The notes under the pieces: generated by a model | Database searches by the model: none | Told to the model about the DNA's origin: nothing | Seen by the model: the letters and a program-made list of their open reading frames with translations, nothing else | Part shown: positions 12,594 through 23,165 of the stretch, piece after piece | Layout: each line of letters opens with the position of its first letter | Position numbering within the stretch: the first letter of the stretch is position 1 | Position numbers and translations under genes: made by a program | Source: Nothophaeocryptopus gaeumannii | Lineage: Eukaryota; Ascomycota; Dothideomycetes; Mycosphaerellales; Mycosphaerellaceae | Reading direction: 5' to 3' | Assembly (NCBI GenBank): GCA_031771865.1 | Contig: JASISA010000010.1 | Location: forward strand, 620,001 to 684,000 | DNA length: 64,000 bases

Positions 12594-13876
12594 TCATGAC
12601 CTTATTTGCGCCGCTCCGTTTTGCTGCGTCACGCCTCCAGCACTCGTCGGTGTCGCAGGAGTTCTAATCCCGGCCGTGGTATCTGGTAGGTTACCAATAG
12701 CCTTAATGAGCCAGGCTTTCTCGTCGTTGAACTGATCGTCATCGGTTCGATCTTCCAAGAACTTTGGAAGAAACTTGAGGAGCCGGCCTTTGTTCATGAT
12801 CAAGAATTTCTGAACCTCGATGGACTTGTTAGGATTCGCGGCGAAAATCTAATATCACAGTCAGCACAAACTATCCACAGTATGGAGCAGGGATTGATTC
12901 ACCTTGAAAACATGAAAAGCCTCATACTGCACCATCATCCGATCATCCTTCAACTGCCACATAATCAATTTCAAATTATCCCCACCCTCCACATACCGAC
13001 ACATAACCTCATAAAACTGCCGATCCAGCAACACCTCACCCAGCAATTTTATCGACTGTCGCTTCGTCACATACGAATCGCTCTTGACCAACACATTATT
13101 ATACCTCTCGAAGAATAATTCGAAGTTGGTGTTGATGTATTGCGCTACGAGAGCTTTATGTTTGGTGAGTATCAGGCGAAAACAATCGAATGCGTCGGCG
13201 GAGACTTCAAAGGAGGATTTATCGATCCAGGTGAAGAATTTCCAGAAGGTGCCTTTGCCGGACACTTTGCGGGTTACGTCGACGTCGGAGTAGACGTCGA
13301 TTGTACGGCCATTCGCTTGCGGTTCGTCGTAGAGTATCACAGCCGCCACCGCATCATGTTTCAGCGCTTCTTTCAGTATCCCCCCACACGGACTCGCGCT
13401 TTCTCTCCTCTCATACCCATTGCATAGCGCGACGATTATTTCTGGTTGTTTGCGCACGACTTCTTGTAAAGCATCAGGCTCGGACGAGGTGCTTCCGGGA
13501 CTTCTAAATCGGAAGACGTTCGAGATGATGGTTTGGGTGTCTTTTCGGGCTTCGAAGGGAAGGCGGTGGATGCTGTCGACGAGGGAAGGGAGGAGTTGTT
13601 CGGAGAGGACGGCGAGGACGAGTTGGCAGACTTGATCGGGGGAGGATTCGGCATCGGGGGTGCCTTGGAGCATGATTTTCATTTGAGAGAGGTTCTTGGC
13701 GAGGTCTTCTTCCAACTGGTGGGTGTTAGTCCGGTGTGCCTCGCTGGTTGTGAAGATTTCCGTACCCTTGATGTCTGTGATGCATCCTCTTTCGCTGCCT
13801 TCTGTAACAGGTCCTTGACTTGCTTGACCAGATCTAGAGCCGTCCGCTGGCGATTGCGGCCGAAGAGGAAAGCCAT
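12594..13876 (-). CDS. hymA: HymA / Mo25-like scaffold protein
   Basis: A 392-residue Mo25 (CAB39) family protein, complement(join(12594..12848, 12903..13715, 13766..13876)). Introns of 54 and 50 nt are in phase 0 with good branch and acceptor sites. The N-terminus MAFLFGRNRQRTALDLVKQ and the C-terminal segment KFLPKFLEDRTDDDQFNDE match the family, as do the helical-repeat segments between (EEDLAKNLSQMKIMLQGT, FFERYNNVLVKSDSYVTKR). Mo25 proteins bind and activate germinal-centre/STE20-type kinases in the RAM/MOR morphogenesis network. In Aspergillus, hymA is needed for conidiophore development. A short Thr/Pro/Ala-rich tail follows the conserved core. The next gene, on the plus strand, is transcribed divergently. 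Confidence 0.95.
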
Positions 13877-14604
13877 GGCGCGAAAGGCGCCTGGAAGAGG
13901 CTCTCAGCAGGAGAGGTGCCGAAGTAGTCGTTTTGTCGATGGACCTTTGTCCGATGAGCGGTAGGAGTAAACGGCGGTATGAGACGTCTTTGGGCTCAGG
14001 TGCGTCTTGGATGTTGCTGGTAGAGGTCTCGCGTGTACATCACAACATCACTCAATGTGGATGTGTAGGTGAGATCGGAGAATACTTTGTTTGCAGCTGA
14101 GCCTTAACCGTTGTCGGGCTCCCCGTCTACCATCCGTACACAGCAAGGCGCTACTGCAAGGCACGGGTCGAGGGGCGTTCTGGAAAAGTGAAGAGTGAAG
14201 TGAACGCCCCGCTTGGAGCTGCGAAGCTGGCTCGTCGCACCGTCATCGTCGTACCGGCAACCACCACCATTGCCAATTGAAACACCATCTTCAGCCACAC
14301 ATCTCTCCTTTTCGAAAAAAACTTACATACAACTCAGATGCACACGTCAAATCTCATAACGATGACGACAGTGACCAGAAAAGTATTGCACGGCTTGACC
14401 ACTGGTTGCGTTCTCCAAGCGCTGCGATATCGCGAATGCACATCCACCTGACCGCCACCTCCCGGTGCGATAACGCAAGACCTATGCACCCCAGCTCTGA
14501 GGAATCAAGAGCAGTCTATCTCCAGCTTGCACTCCTTCATCTACACTCCACCCCTCGTATCTCATACATGTCCCTTCCTTCGTTTCATTTCAAGAACAGA
14601 AAGA
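13877..14604. other. Divergent promoter region between hymA and F-box-like gene
   Basis: About 0.73 kb separating two divergently transcribed genes. No other gene or clear structure seen. Confidence 0.55.
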
Positions 14605-15576
14605 ATGGACGAATGCCACTTCCTCACAAGTCTGCCCGCGGAGTTGCGAACCCAAATATATGAGTGCATCCTCCGCTTTGACAAACCTCTAAAACTCCGC
14701 CAAATCGTAGCCGGGTCAAAAAACACTTCCATTCTCCGAGCAAATCGTCAAATTTACCACGAAGCCCTCCCAGTCCTCTATGATACCAACAACATTCTGG
14801 TGACCAGGAACGACTTCTGTCAATATACAGACCCCGACCTGCAAACCCCTCTGCGTAGAGACCAAGTCCGCCACCTCCTCGTCAAGAACTTCTCCCAATC
14901 CATCAAATGTTCTTCTTACTCCGGCGGAAATGGCATGTACCTAGCCGGATGCTGCGAAGTCTGCCAACCCACCGCGACAGGATTCTTCACAGCGCTCACA
15001 GAACTTCCTCGTCTCCAGTCGGTATTAGTAGATTACCGCTACCACGGTTCTGAATTCCGATATATCAAAGACGTAATCCGTCGAAATGGCATGCTCGGCA
15101 CGCTCAAAGAATACCGCGCGTTGACGTGTATTGGCATGGGAAGGTACCGACTTCATGGAACAAGCATTCCAGAAAAACTCGATGTCGTCTTCGCGGACGT
15201 CCCATTCAACACCCTGTGGATGATTTTTGAAAGCCTTTGCTCAGATGAGTCCTTCTCTGTCTACGGCCTCCCCTCCGAACAAGCCATCCTCTCCCAACTG
15301 AAAGAAGATATCGACCGCGACCTCCCCGATAAACTCTTCTTCCTCCATTCCGCGCGAAAATCAGTTCTCTGGCCGGTTCTGTTCAAGAGGATCTCGGAGC
15401 TTTGGGCGGGAGTAGATGAAGCCAAGGCGAAGGGGAGGGATGGGGCGGAGGAGATGGAGGCTTTAACAGAAGAAGTGGTGAGGTTTGTGTTGAGGCATAG
15501 TGCGGAGGATGCGAGGATGCAGTTGGGGATGTTGAGGGTTGAGGAGGGGAGGGTTACGGAAGTTATGAGGATGTGA
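14605..15576 (+). CDS. F-box-like hypothetical protein
   Basis: A single-exon gene for 323 residues. The N-terminus, HFLTSLPAELRTQIYECIL, has the pattern of the short F-box-like motif common in filamentous ascomycete proteins (L-P-x-E-[IL]-R-x-x-I-Y). It is followed by a region with ANRQIYHEALPVLY, another signature of this family. Such proteins are abundant in Dothideomycetes and usually uncharacterised; some may act as SCF ubiquitin-ligase adaptors. The remainder has no recognisable domain. The start at 14605 is the first ATG before the motif; the frame is open upstream but without an ATG. The Glu/Arg-rich C-terminus ends about 20 bp before the stop codon of the next gene, with which it converges. 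Confidence 0.75.
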   Translation: MDECHFLTSLPAELRTQIYECILRFDKPLKLRQIVAGSKNTSILRANRQIYHEALPVLYDTNNILVTRNDFCQYTDPDLQTPLRRDQVRHLLVKNFSQSIKCSSYSGGNGMYLAGCCEVCQPTATGFFTALTELPRLQSVLVDYRYHGSEFRYIKDVIRRNGMLGTLKEYRALTCIGMGRYRLHGTSIPEKLDVVFADVPFNTLWMIFESLCSDESFSVYGLPSEQAILSQLKEDIDRDLPDKLFFLHSARKSVLWPVLFKRISELWAGVDEAKAKGRDGAEEMEALTEEVVRFVLRHSAEDARMQLGMLRVEEGRVTEVMRM

Positions 15577-15596
15577 GATGCGACTTGATTGAGTGC

Positions 15597-16793
15597 CTAC
15601 ACAAGAGGCTCAGCCTTGCGCAGATCGTCCATGAGCGTCTCGATCTCAACCTTCTCCTTCTCAGCATCGGCGGCCGCAATGAGGACCCGGGCCCTCGCCT
15701 CCGCCGCAGAGAGCTCGACGCGCAGGCGCCGGACGTCGGCGACCGCAGACATGGCGGCATCCTTGGCGGTGCCTTGGGTGGTGGCATCCTTGGCGGCGGT
15801 GGCGGCGTCTTTGGCGGTAGTGACCTCGGTGGTGGCGTTCTTCGCGGTGGTGATGGCGGTGATGGCGGCTTTGTACTGTGAAAAGGTCAGTGTGCTCTTA
15901 GCAAAGCGTGCGCCACGAATGTTGGAGTTGAAGCGGGATCATCGCTGTTGTAAGCAGATTGTGGCCGATGCAGAGTCTCGGTCGTCGAGCATCGACAGAC
16001 GGTAGACGTGCTGCGGTGACCATGTGGATGACTTCGATGTTTGCTGTGTTGACGAGACGCGCAGTTCAATGATGTAGGGAATAGATCTTTGAATTGCAAG
16101 GAGCAGTCCGTCTTACATGTCTGCACTCGCTCTTTATATGATTCCAGCCCTAAGTCGTACGTCAGCAATCATTGCGTGCATCACAGAAGCATGAGACTAA
16201 CTCCGCAGCCATCGCACTGCTTGCCATAGTGCTTGTTGATTCGCTGCATTGATATATGAGCGCTGAACCCTGACACTAGCGTTGGTGGCAACCTACGTAA
16301 GGAGGGCGGGAGGGCGGACGGCCGCCGCCGCGAGCGGGATTGCAGACTGCAACTGTTAGCATGATCCTCTCAGCTTCGTGCAATCGCTCTCGAGAAGAGT
16401 GGGCCGAGAGCGACCACGCTCAACAGATCTCGCTGAGAAGTGGAAGGGTGCGTTGAATGGCTCGATAGTCGAAAGCTGGACGGGTATTTGGTCTCGCGTG
16501 ATTGAGACTCTGGACGAGCGGGATTCTTGCAATTGCGAAGACTTGGAGCGATGCAGAAGACCGATCGCATGGTTCATGGTGTGAACGACGGAGAGCAGTT
16601 GGTCATTGTCGACGAGGCGTGAGGCAGGGCATTGAGAAAGACAGGTACGTACGGTACTTGTTGGAGCCGAACTGTAAGAGCAGGTCAGCATCAGAACGCG
16701 CATGCATCGAAAGACGACGTCGAGCGGGCAAAGGGCAGTCGAGAAGGCCATCTTCTGTTAGATCGTGGGAAGGACAGGAAGGAACCTTACCAT
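15597..16793 (-). CDS. Small CCHC zinc-knuckle, Ala-rich coiled-coil protein
   Basis: I infer a spliced gene, complement(join(15597..15875, 16117..16149, 16202..16243, 16298..16346, 16653or16658..16671, 16791..16793)), giving about 139-142 residues. Two adjacent exons of 42 and 33 nt together encode a CCHC zinc knuckle, CDGCGGWNHIKSEC (C-x2-C-x4-H-x4-C), preceded by an Arg/Ser/Pro-rich stretch. The last exon (93 codons with stop) encodes Ala/Thr-rich KDAATAAKDATT-like repeats and a charged amphipathic helix ending DDLRKAEPLV. Junctions GTAGGT, GTTAGT and GTAAGA with CTRAY-AG acceptors keep one frame. The first two exons, including an ATG directly before an intron, are less certain. The 240-nt intron between knuckle and tail holds another partly open stretch and could be spliced differently. 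CCHC knuckles bind single-stranded nucleic acid; the function here is unknown. Confidence 0.5.
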
Positions 16794-17923
16794 TGTTGTC
16801 GCGCAAGATCTTGTGGTGATTGTTTGTCTATTTTTTGCTGTTAGCATGGGTCCATGTGAGGCGCTGCATGATACTGTGCAGCGTGAGAAACACAGCGTGG
16901 CAGGATGAAGGAAATGGGACGGAGGGCGAGGGCGTTGAGGGCCATGATCCCGATCTGAACAGGTGACATGTGGGCGCTTTTGGGCTATCGAGACAAGGAG
17001 AGCGTCGTTTCCGGGGTTGCATGCAAGTCGAGGCTGATGATTGGCGTCCAGCGGAAGTGGGAATTGTAGAGCGTTGATTCCGGGTGCGACCAGAGTGTAT
17101 GTTCCCAAGAGAAAGAGCCAGTGCGTGTTGGCGATGTGTTTAGTGTGGGGTGAGAGGGGCCAGAAAGGGAGAATGGGGCAAGGAAATTATCAACATACAT
17201 TGTTGGCTGAGGGAAGGAAGAGGAAAATGCTGGAAGGGAAATGGAGCGTGATATACTACTCGGCAGGTCGACACAGCCTCCAAACGCGCTTGCGATACGA
17301 AATTAAGAACAAGCAGTCGCTCGTGACAACAGGGAAAGAAGTGAGGAAATGCGTGGTCTGGGAAATCGCCGCAACGAGCGAGGAAGGGGGAAGTCTTTGC
17401 TCGACTGCCACGGGCCTTCATTTCCTGGGCACATACTGGAGGAACTCCTAGTGCACGGCTTGCCTGTTTGACCGAGAAACAGCGATCCACAAAACCAGAG
17501 TCGCTGCGCCTCGTCATACATGGCAGGATATGCTGAGCGTCGCAAGCTACTGCCAAAGCAGAATGGAACATCTGTGAGCAAGGTCGAAAGAGCTGTGAGA
17601 AATGACCATCGGGAACAATACCTCAACAGTCGAAAGAGTGCGCACGACCAGGAAAACGGTAAGCTAGAGGACAGTAGCAGTAACAATGTGATAGCAGAGG
17701 AGATGCAGGTGAGGTGTGAGTCCCGGAATCGGCATAACTATTATCCGAAGATGGCTTGGCGGCAAGTCTTGCCTGAGCCCATACTGATTACATATCGAAA
17801 TGAAGAGTGAAAAGACTGGGGAGGTTTCTTTGCCTTCCAGCTCGTGCAGGTACAAGAGCTTCGCATTGATAACATCCATCCGCCGCCCGGGAATTCTAGC
17901 ATGCTCGTGCAGCCGCGAGCCCA
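16794..17923. other. Intergenic / possible 5' leader of the zinc-knuckle gene
   Basis: About 1.1 kb without a gene I can support. A strong branch-acceptor pair (GCTAAC...ATAG) near 16829-16845 on the minus strand suggests an intron in the 5' untranslated region of the zinc-knuckle gene. Open frames of 96-143 codons on both strands have no family resemblance. Confidence 0.45.
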
Positions 17924-18998
17924 TTATGCTCGTTCCACAGCACGACGACGCTGGTTGTTGAGCTCACGCCAGATCTCGTTGGCTGCTTCTTCCTTTTCTT
18001 CCAGAGTCCGAATATACGAGATCGCGGTCTGTAAGGAGACCTCTGCACTTTCAATACCCAAGTGTGATCTTGAGCGAATGGCGCTCTCGGGCAGAGCAGT
18101 GAAGTCAGGGCCTCGGGATCTCATTCCCTCGTTGTGGCCCGTGAAGACCAGAATGACGCTTCTGGCTTCTGTCATGATAAAGCGAACGAGTACTAAGACG
18201 GCCCTGCATGTGGGCGACACAGCGGACGGAGTAAGATCCAGCTTGTCATGAAATGCTGGCATGAGGTGAGTAGATGGATGCTTATCCTCAAGATATGGGC
18301 AGCTGTCAAGATCGGTCTGCAGCTTATCGCATAGCTGTAAGTGGCGCGCAACTAGGTCATCGACGACATCTTCTGCTGGCTGTGTAGTTGGTTCCGTTGG
18401 CATACCAAGTCCCACCCAAGCGCTGAGCCTGGCTGACATCTCAGCTGGAAGCCTGACTGTGGCGAAGGAATATCGGCCGTCGAGTATCTCTGCCTCTGTA
18501 GCGTCTGCCTTCCAGATACCGTAAGCCTCGCGTAGCCAGGTGATGGGACTCACAACAAAGGCTCTGCTTTGGTTTAGGTGTTGGTCATGATGGACAGGCT
18601 CGACAATCAGATACATGAAAGCGGATTTGTTGACTAGCTGGTGTGTGCAGTACAAGCCGAGTGGCGCTTCCATGTATGCCTGGTCGAGGACGGGTAGCAC
18701 CGACGAGGTATTCCAGTGTTGATATCGGTGTGACAAAGCGAATCTTCGGACGAGCTCTTTTGTGTCTGTCCCTTCCATGACCTCGCTCAGTGTAGAAAAT
18801 TGTCTCTGCGAGTCCGTGGTATTGTGTGACTGGGCCATCCCATTCGTCTAACTGGCGTTGAGAAGGGTTGGGAGGGTAGTTCTCATACAAGATAGCAAGC
18901 AAATCGATGGTCAAGACTTGTCCGCGTACCTGCGCACCGGAGTCTTTCATGCAGTGTACGTCGTTCAGTGTCTCCTGCTCCGGCTCAAGTAGAAAATC
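17924..18998 (-). CDS. Hypothetical multi-exon protein, 5' exons uncertain
   Basis: I do not recognise the family. The main exon 17924..18847 encodes 307 residues. A well-supported 82-nt intron (GTACGC...GTTAG) joins it in phase 0 to an exon at 18930..18998 (DFLLEPEQETLNDVHC...). More coding-like sequence lies upstream on the same strand: about 19179-19380 (including SGRWSCVGILASGLNHEA before a GTAAGT donor at 19178) and about 19440-19600. The gene therefore probably starts near 19.4-19.7 kb, but I could not find a single frame through all the small exons. The protein is hydrophilic, with a charged helical C-terminus (RTLEEKEEAANEIWRELNN). No signal peptide or membrane segment is evident. If translation starts within the second exon, the Met in VHCMKDSG at 18950 is a candidate. 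Confidence 0.6.
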
Positions 18999-19759
18999 CT
19001 GGATTGGTCAACTGGTCGATGCAGATTGGCTGGCGTGCTCAGGTCATTTGAGGACGACAGTTTTCAGGTACGGAAAGCTTCCATTGCTTACCGTACATGT
19101 TGTGGCTGCCGATACTATGTGCTCCAAGTATACAACGGTCATACAATACATGAGAATTCATCATGCAGATCACAACTTACCTTTGTGCACATGCCATTAA
19201 TGTCTGCCTGTCTCCTGTCACGAGGCGAAGTGCGGTGCAGAAGAATGCGGCGGCTGCTTCATGATTTAGGCCTGAGGCAAGAATTCCCACACAGCTCCAT
19301 CGTCCAGACGTTGGTCTCGCTATCTGTTCGTCTTTGGGACAGTCCAAGCTCATACTATCCTTCAAAGTCGATATGAATCTTACAAAGCTACGTGTGAGTA
19401 GCCGTATGTGCTGGGCGATGGGCTCTTGGCCAACTGTCTAGGATCTCTTTGCGCCTTGCTGGCGAAATATATCTCTGTCACGTTCGTGACGAGCAAGGGC
19501 TTGGTGTGTCAGGCTATTCGAGAGTCCAGTCAAGGAATCATGCCTGGATTCGAGGGCTGGCCAAGAAGATGGGAAGCGCTGCAGATGATCTATTTGTTAG
19601 CGAACAACCGCGGGTAAGTCTCATGAGACATAGGTTGAAAGGTAGATGGTACATTTGCGGGTCGAAAGTCATGTCTATTCCGTCTAGTTTGTCATACGTG
19701 TCAGATATACATGCGCTTTTCCGAACCTGCGTTTTTGGTAATCATTACAACCAAGACCA
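18999..19759 (-). other. Probable 5' exons of the upstream hypothetical gene
   Basis: Several minus-strand segments look coding and are flanked by splice signals. One at about 19179-19380 has an acceptor-like CTACTCACACGTAG before FVRFISTLKDSMSLDCP. Another at about 19440-19600 includes FPSSWPALESRHDSLTG. A third is a 23-nt candidate at about 19094-19116. The phases do not join cleanly in my hands, so the exons are reported as a region only. Confidence 0.35.
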
Positions 19760-20898
19760 CTAGAAGGGTGGGAGCCAGAACGGGTAGCCGCCGTTCTTCA
19801 CTCGGAAGACACTGAGCAGGAAGGAATAGACGGCGAGAATGATGCCACCCCAGACGATGACAGCAATCTGCTGTTGACGAGCGTCGACAATGCGAGGGGT
19901 CTTGAGCGCGAGGCTGATGGTCGCGAATGCCAAGACACCATCTGTAGCATGTTCAGTATATCTTTTCTCACGTCACATATTTAGACCGACTCACATATAG
20001 CTGCAACAATCTGCGTCTCCAATCCGAACTGGTTTTGGAAGCCTCCAGCAAAGTAGCTGACTCCACCCTTTCCATCGGCCGCTACGTATGGCACCTTTCG
20101 AATGTGGTTGAACATGTGTCCCGAGGTGAAGAGAAGCACCATGATGAGGCTGACTGCAGCCCAAAGGTTGCGGTTTTGGAGGATCGGAAGGAGATAAGGA
20201 GCGGCGACTGTCAAGAAGGTGATGACACCGAGCACGGCGGTAATCGTGACGGCAATCTTCATGTAGTTAATCGGTCGTACGAAAGACGGGTGTGGGCGAT
20301 CGGGCATGTTACGAGAAATCCACTGGTGGACGGGCTCGGCGCGGTTGATGCTGTACAGATTATTAGCAGCTGCTCTGCGACTGTATTCCACACTCCTTCC
20401 TACCCAGTATTGAAGTCAAGTCTTTCCATGACCTTGTCGGTCTTCGCATGCGGTCCAGTGGTGGGGTGAAAGAGAAGTAGGACAGGCGCAGTTTGAAGCA
20501 TCATCTATCCCAAGTCAGCCCCATTTCTCGCGCATGGTCTGCTCAGAGTATCTTCATACCGATTGAAATGTCTGCTTGCCCTCCATGAAATCCAAGGTGC
20601 CAAAGACCAGCCTCGACTCCTTCTTTCTATCACCTCTTGTCCACTGCTTGGCCAACAGATCCCATTCTGGCTGGAATTCGTGACACAGTTGACATCCAAA
20701 TCTCGAGTCCAGCGCTGTCAAGAGCACTGCTACGGAATAGTCTCTTGGAGCTTTGGTGAGTCTATCGTAGGATATGTCGTTCAATTTGAGCGGCTGGGCT
20801 TTTGCGTGGGCCTCGTTGAATCGATCTTTGGGCGTCTTCTTGGCAGCGAGGGCTGTAAGTGGTAGCAATGCTGCTGTTATGAGTGATAGTACCCTCAT
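19760..20898 (-). CDS. OST3: Oligosaccharyltransferase subunit OST3/OST6
   Basis: A 325-residue subunit of the ER oligosaccharyltransferase, complement(join(19760..19941, 19995..20350, 20404..20504, 20560..20898)). The introns are 53-55 nt. A signal peptide (MRVLSLITAALLPLTALA) precedes a luminal thioredoxin-like domain with the CxxC motif CQLC. Four transmembrane helices follow, starting at MKIAVTITAVLGVITFL, then the C-terminal end GGYPFWLPPF. This layout is diagnostic of OST3/OST6 (mammalian TUSC3/MAGT1). The CxxC pair forms transient mixed disulfides with nascent chains and improves N-glycosylation of nearby sites. The length matches the fungal family. Its start codon lies 230 bp from that of the divergent coiled-coil gene. 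Confidence 0.95.
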
Positions 20899-21128
20899 GG
20901 TGCTGTGCTGTGACTGACAATGGGCAAGTCGTCGTCAGCTATCGATGTAAAGGGTGAGGACAGCTTGAGCTCGGAAAGTGCCAAGCCTTCGGTCTCGTAC
21001 CCGGCGCACCTGCCTCGACGTCGACCTTTGTTTACAGTAAACACTCGCGATCTCAATTGCTTCAAGACATACACCACTCCACGACTTCCGATCGCACAAG
21101 CGGCAGGCATCGCGTACGAAGCATCCTA
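20899..21128. promoter_or_regulatory. Compact divergent promoter OST3 / coiled-coil gene
   Basis: Only 230 bp separate the two start codons, so both promoters and leaders must fit here. No TATA box is evident. I infer a shared bidirectional promoter from spacing alone. Confidence 0.5.
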
Positions 21129-23165
21129 ATGCCGGTATCACATGCCGCAGTAGCCAAGATGGCGCCCATACAAGCAAACAACAAATTACACGAACATTCA
21201 CTCACCACCGCCGCCGCCGAGTTGAAATACGAGCGCAGCACACATCTGATTGACATTATCAGCCAGGACGAGGACGTTCGTCGCCTGCGATTCGACGTCC
21301 ACATTCTCGAGGACGACAATGACGAGCTGCGCGAGCTTTTAGGGCAGGAAGAGAATCGGTCTGACCAGTTTGAGCGCCTTGTCAGTGAAATCTTGGCGCG
21401 TGCGGAGGACGCAGAAGCGCGTTTGGCAGACATTGAAACTGCTCTGAGAGCGACAGAATCCGAGCTTGGCACTGCATACGCTGAAGCGAAAGCACTGAAG
21501 ACAACTGCAGCGGATTCCGAGGCAGTCCTTACTGAGAAGCTCGCTCTTACCCGAGAGCTTTCCATGCTCAGACCGCAGCTTGAGCACTTGAAAGCACAAG
21601 CGGCGAACACGGAATCACTCATGACCGAAAAGCTGGAATTGCAACGGCAACTCTCCAACATCCAGTGTGAGCTCGAGAACGCCAAACGCGACGTCAAGCG
21701 CGCGATGGCCAAGCGACGAAACACCGGCGTCGAAATCGCGCAAGAGGAGCAGGTTGAGCAGCTGAAGCGGGAGCTCGCCAAAGAAAAGCGCGCTCGGCAA
21801 CGCGCTGAAGACGCCGCAGATGTGACTCAAAGCGACGTTGGAGTGGACGAAGTGCGCAAGGAGCTGGCGAGAGAGAAGCGGGCAAGACAGAAGGCCGAGG
21901 AAGAGTTGGAGGCTGCGCAAGAGAACATTCAGGTTGAGGACGTCCGCAAAGATCTGCTCAAGGAGAAGAACGCCAAGGCGAAGCTCGAGGAGCAGATCGA
22001 GAGTCTGCAGGAAGATTTGGAGAAGGAGAAACGCAAGGCTGCCCGTGCGGCCAAACAGGCTGGCAGTGCGACAGAGTCTGACGGGCAGCTTGAAGAGCTG
22101 CGGCAACAGCTTGCTCAGGAGAAGAAAGAGCGCACGAAAGCCGAGAAGGCGGTAGAAAAGCAAGCTTCGGAGTTTGAAGTGCAGAGAGCCACACTTGACG
22201 AGAAGCTAGGTCAGTTCAGGACGAAGCTCAGAACCACAAAGGAGAAGCTCAAGGAGACAGAAGCCCAGCTAGAGTCCGCGCGAGAGGAGGAATCGGCTCA
22301 ACCTGCAAAGAAGGCCAAGACTGCAGCCAACCCGAAGAAGCGCAATGCCGCTCAGTTCGATGCCGATGCTACCACTCTCGGCACTCCTGGCGACGGACCA
22401 GCTGCCAAGCGTGGGCGAAAAGCGGCAGCAGGAATCGGCGAGAAGTCGTCCTTCAGTATGACCCCGTTCCTTAACAAGACGGCGAGCATACTGCCTGACA
22501 GCGATAACGAAGAGGCCAATGAGGAGGACCAACAAGCTGAGGCACCCGTCGCAGAGTCTCCTACCGTCGAAGCGGCTGCTACGACGAAGCCAAAGAAGCA
22601 GCCTCTTGCAACTGTTGACGCCAATGTTCAGAAGAAACCTGCTCCTCGACAGCGGAAACAGAAAGCAGCAATGCCGGCCTTGGAAATGGTTACTGAAGAG
22701 AACGAGGACGTCCACACTCAGGGCCAAGAGAATGCTCCAGCCGCTAAGACTGCGGGTGCAAAGGTCAAGACCAAGACAGCAGATGGACCAGACCAGCCAA
22801 TCGACGCTCCCACCAAGAAGAAGCAAAAGAAGCGCAAGTCTCTTGTCGATTTTGAGACCTTCAACAAGGCTGAAGAGGCGAAGAAGGTGCAGAGCAAGAA
22901 GAACCGGAAGCTCGGCGGTCTTGGAAAGACGTTGTTCGACGAGGAAGAGGAGGCGGCTGCGCCAGCGAAAGCACTACCTGGCCGCACGCTACTTGGAGGT
23001 AGAGCCTTTGGAGCGTTGGGCGCTGGCGCGAAGAAGGCTGGCGGATTCCTTGGAGCGAGCAGGATTGGGTCATCTATGCTCATGACGGCTCAAGATGGCA
23101 GTGGCTTCCAGTTCTCGCCGCTGAAGCGACGGAAGGCCAATCTGGACGACACCTTGCGTGGTTGA
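21129..23165 (+). CDS. Coiled-coil, basic nuclear-type protein of unknown function
   Basis: A single exon, 678 residues from the ATG at 21129 (the frame is open 24 codons further upstream but without an ATG). Residues from about 50 to 400 form long heptad-rich coiled coil with repeated blocks such as ELAKEKRARQRAED, ELAREKRARQKAEE and DLEKEKRKAARAA. The C-terminal third is Lys/Ala-rich with several bipartite-like basic runs (KKKQKKRKS, KRGRKAAAG). It carries CDK-type sites, including TPGDG and, at the end, FSPLKRRK. The short hydrophobic motif SFSMTPFLNKTASILPDSD and the Gly/Ala-rich LGGRAFGALGAGAKKAGGF are distinctive. This architecture resembles spindle-pole, kinetochore or chromatin-scaffold proteins, but I cannot name an orthologue. 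Confidence 0.85.
   Translation: MPVSHAAVAKMAPIQANNKLHEHSLTTAAAELKYERSTHLIDIISQDEDVRRLRFDVHILEDDNDELRELLGQEENRSDQFERLVSEILARAEDAEARLADIETALRATESELGTAYAEAKALKTTAADSEAVLTEKLALTRELSMLRPQLEHLKAQAANTESLMTEKLELQRQLSNIQCELENAKRDVKRAMAKRRNTGVEIAQEEQVEQLKRELAKEKRARQRAEDAADVTQSDVGVDEVRKELAREKRARQKAEEELEAAQENIQVEDVRKDLLKEKNAKAKLEEQIESLQEDLEKEKRKAARAAKQAGSATESDGQLEELRQQLAQEKKERTKAEKAVEKQASEFEVQRATLDEKLGQFRTKLRTTKEKLKETEAQLESAREEESAQPAKKAKTAANPKKRNAAQFDADATTLGTPGDGPAAKRGRKAAAGIGEKSSFSMTPFLNKTASILPDSDNEEANEEDQQAEAPVAESPTVEAAATTKPKKQPLATVDANVQKKPAPRQRKQKAAMPALEMVTEENEDVHTQGQENAPAAKTAGAKVKTKTADGPDQPIDAPTKKKQKKRKSLVDFETFNKAEEAKKVQSKKNRKLGGLGKTLFDEEEEAAAPAKALPGRTLLGGRAFGALGAGAKKAGGFLGASRIGSSMLMTAQDGSGFQFSPLKRRKANLDDTLRG

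Noticed and set aside
15881..16116. Extra exon candidates inside the long intron of the zinc-knuckle gene (reading SKSSTWSPQHVYRLSMLDD)
   Set aside because: Using it introduces an in-frame TGA before the final exon, whereas skipping it joins knuckle and tail in phase with good splice sites.
16791..16830. Minus-strand CACCACAAGATCTTGCGCGA reads HHKILRDN, similar to histone H4 HRKILRDN
   Set aside because: The match covers only about eight residues, nothing of H4 flanks it on either side, and the segment fits better as the 5' leader ending in ATG of the zinc-knuckle gene.
21615..22163. Long Leu-rich open frame antisense to the coiled-coil gene
   Set aside because: It is the reverse-complement shadow of Glu/Lys/Gln-rich coiled-coil codons and has no independent support.
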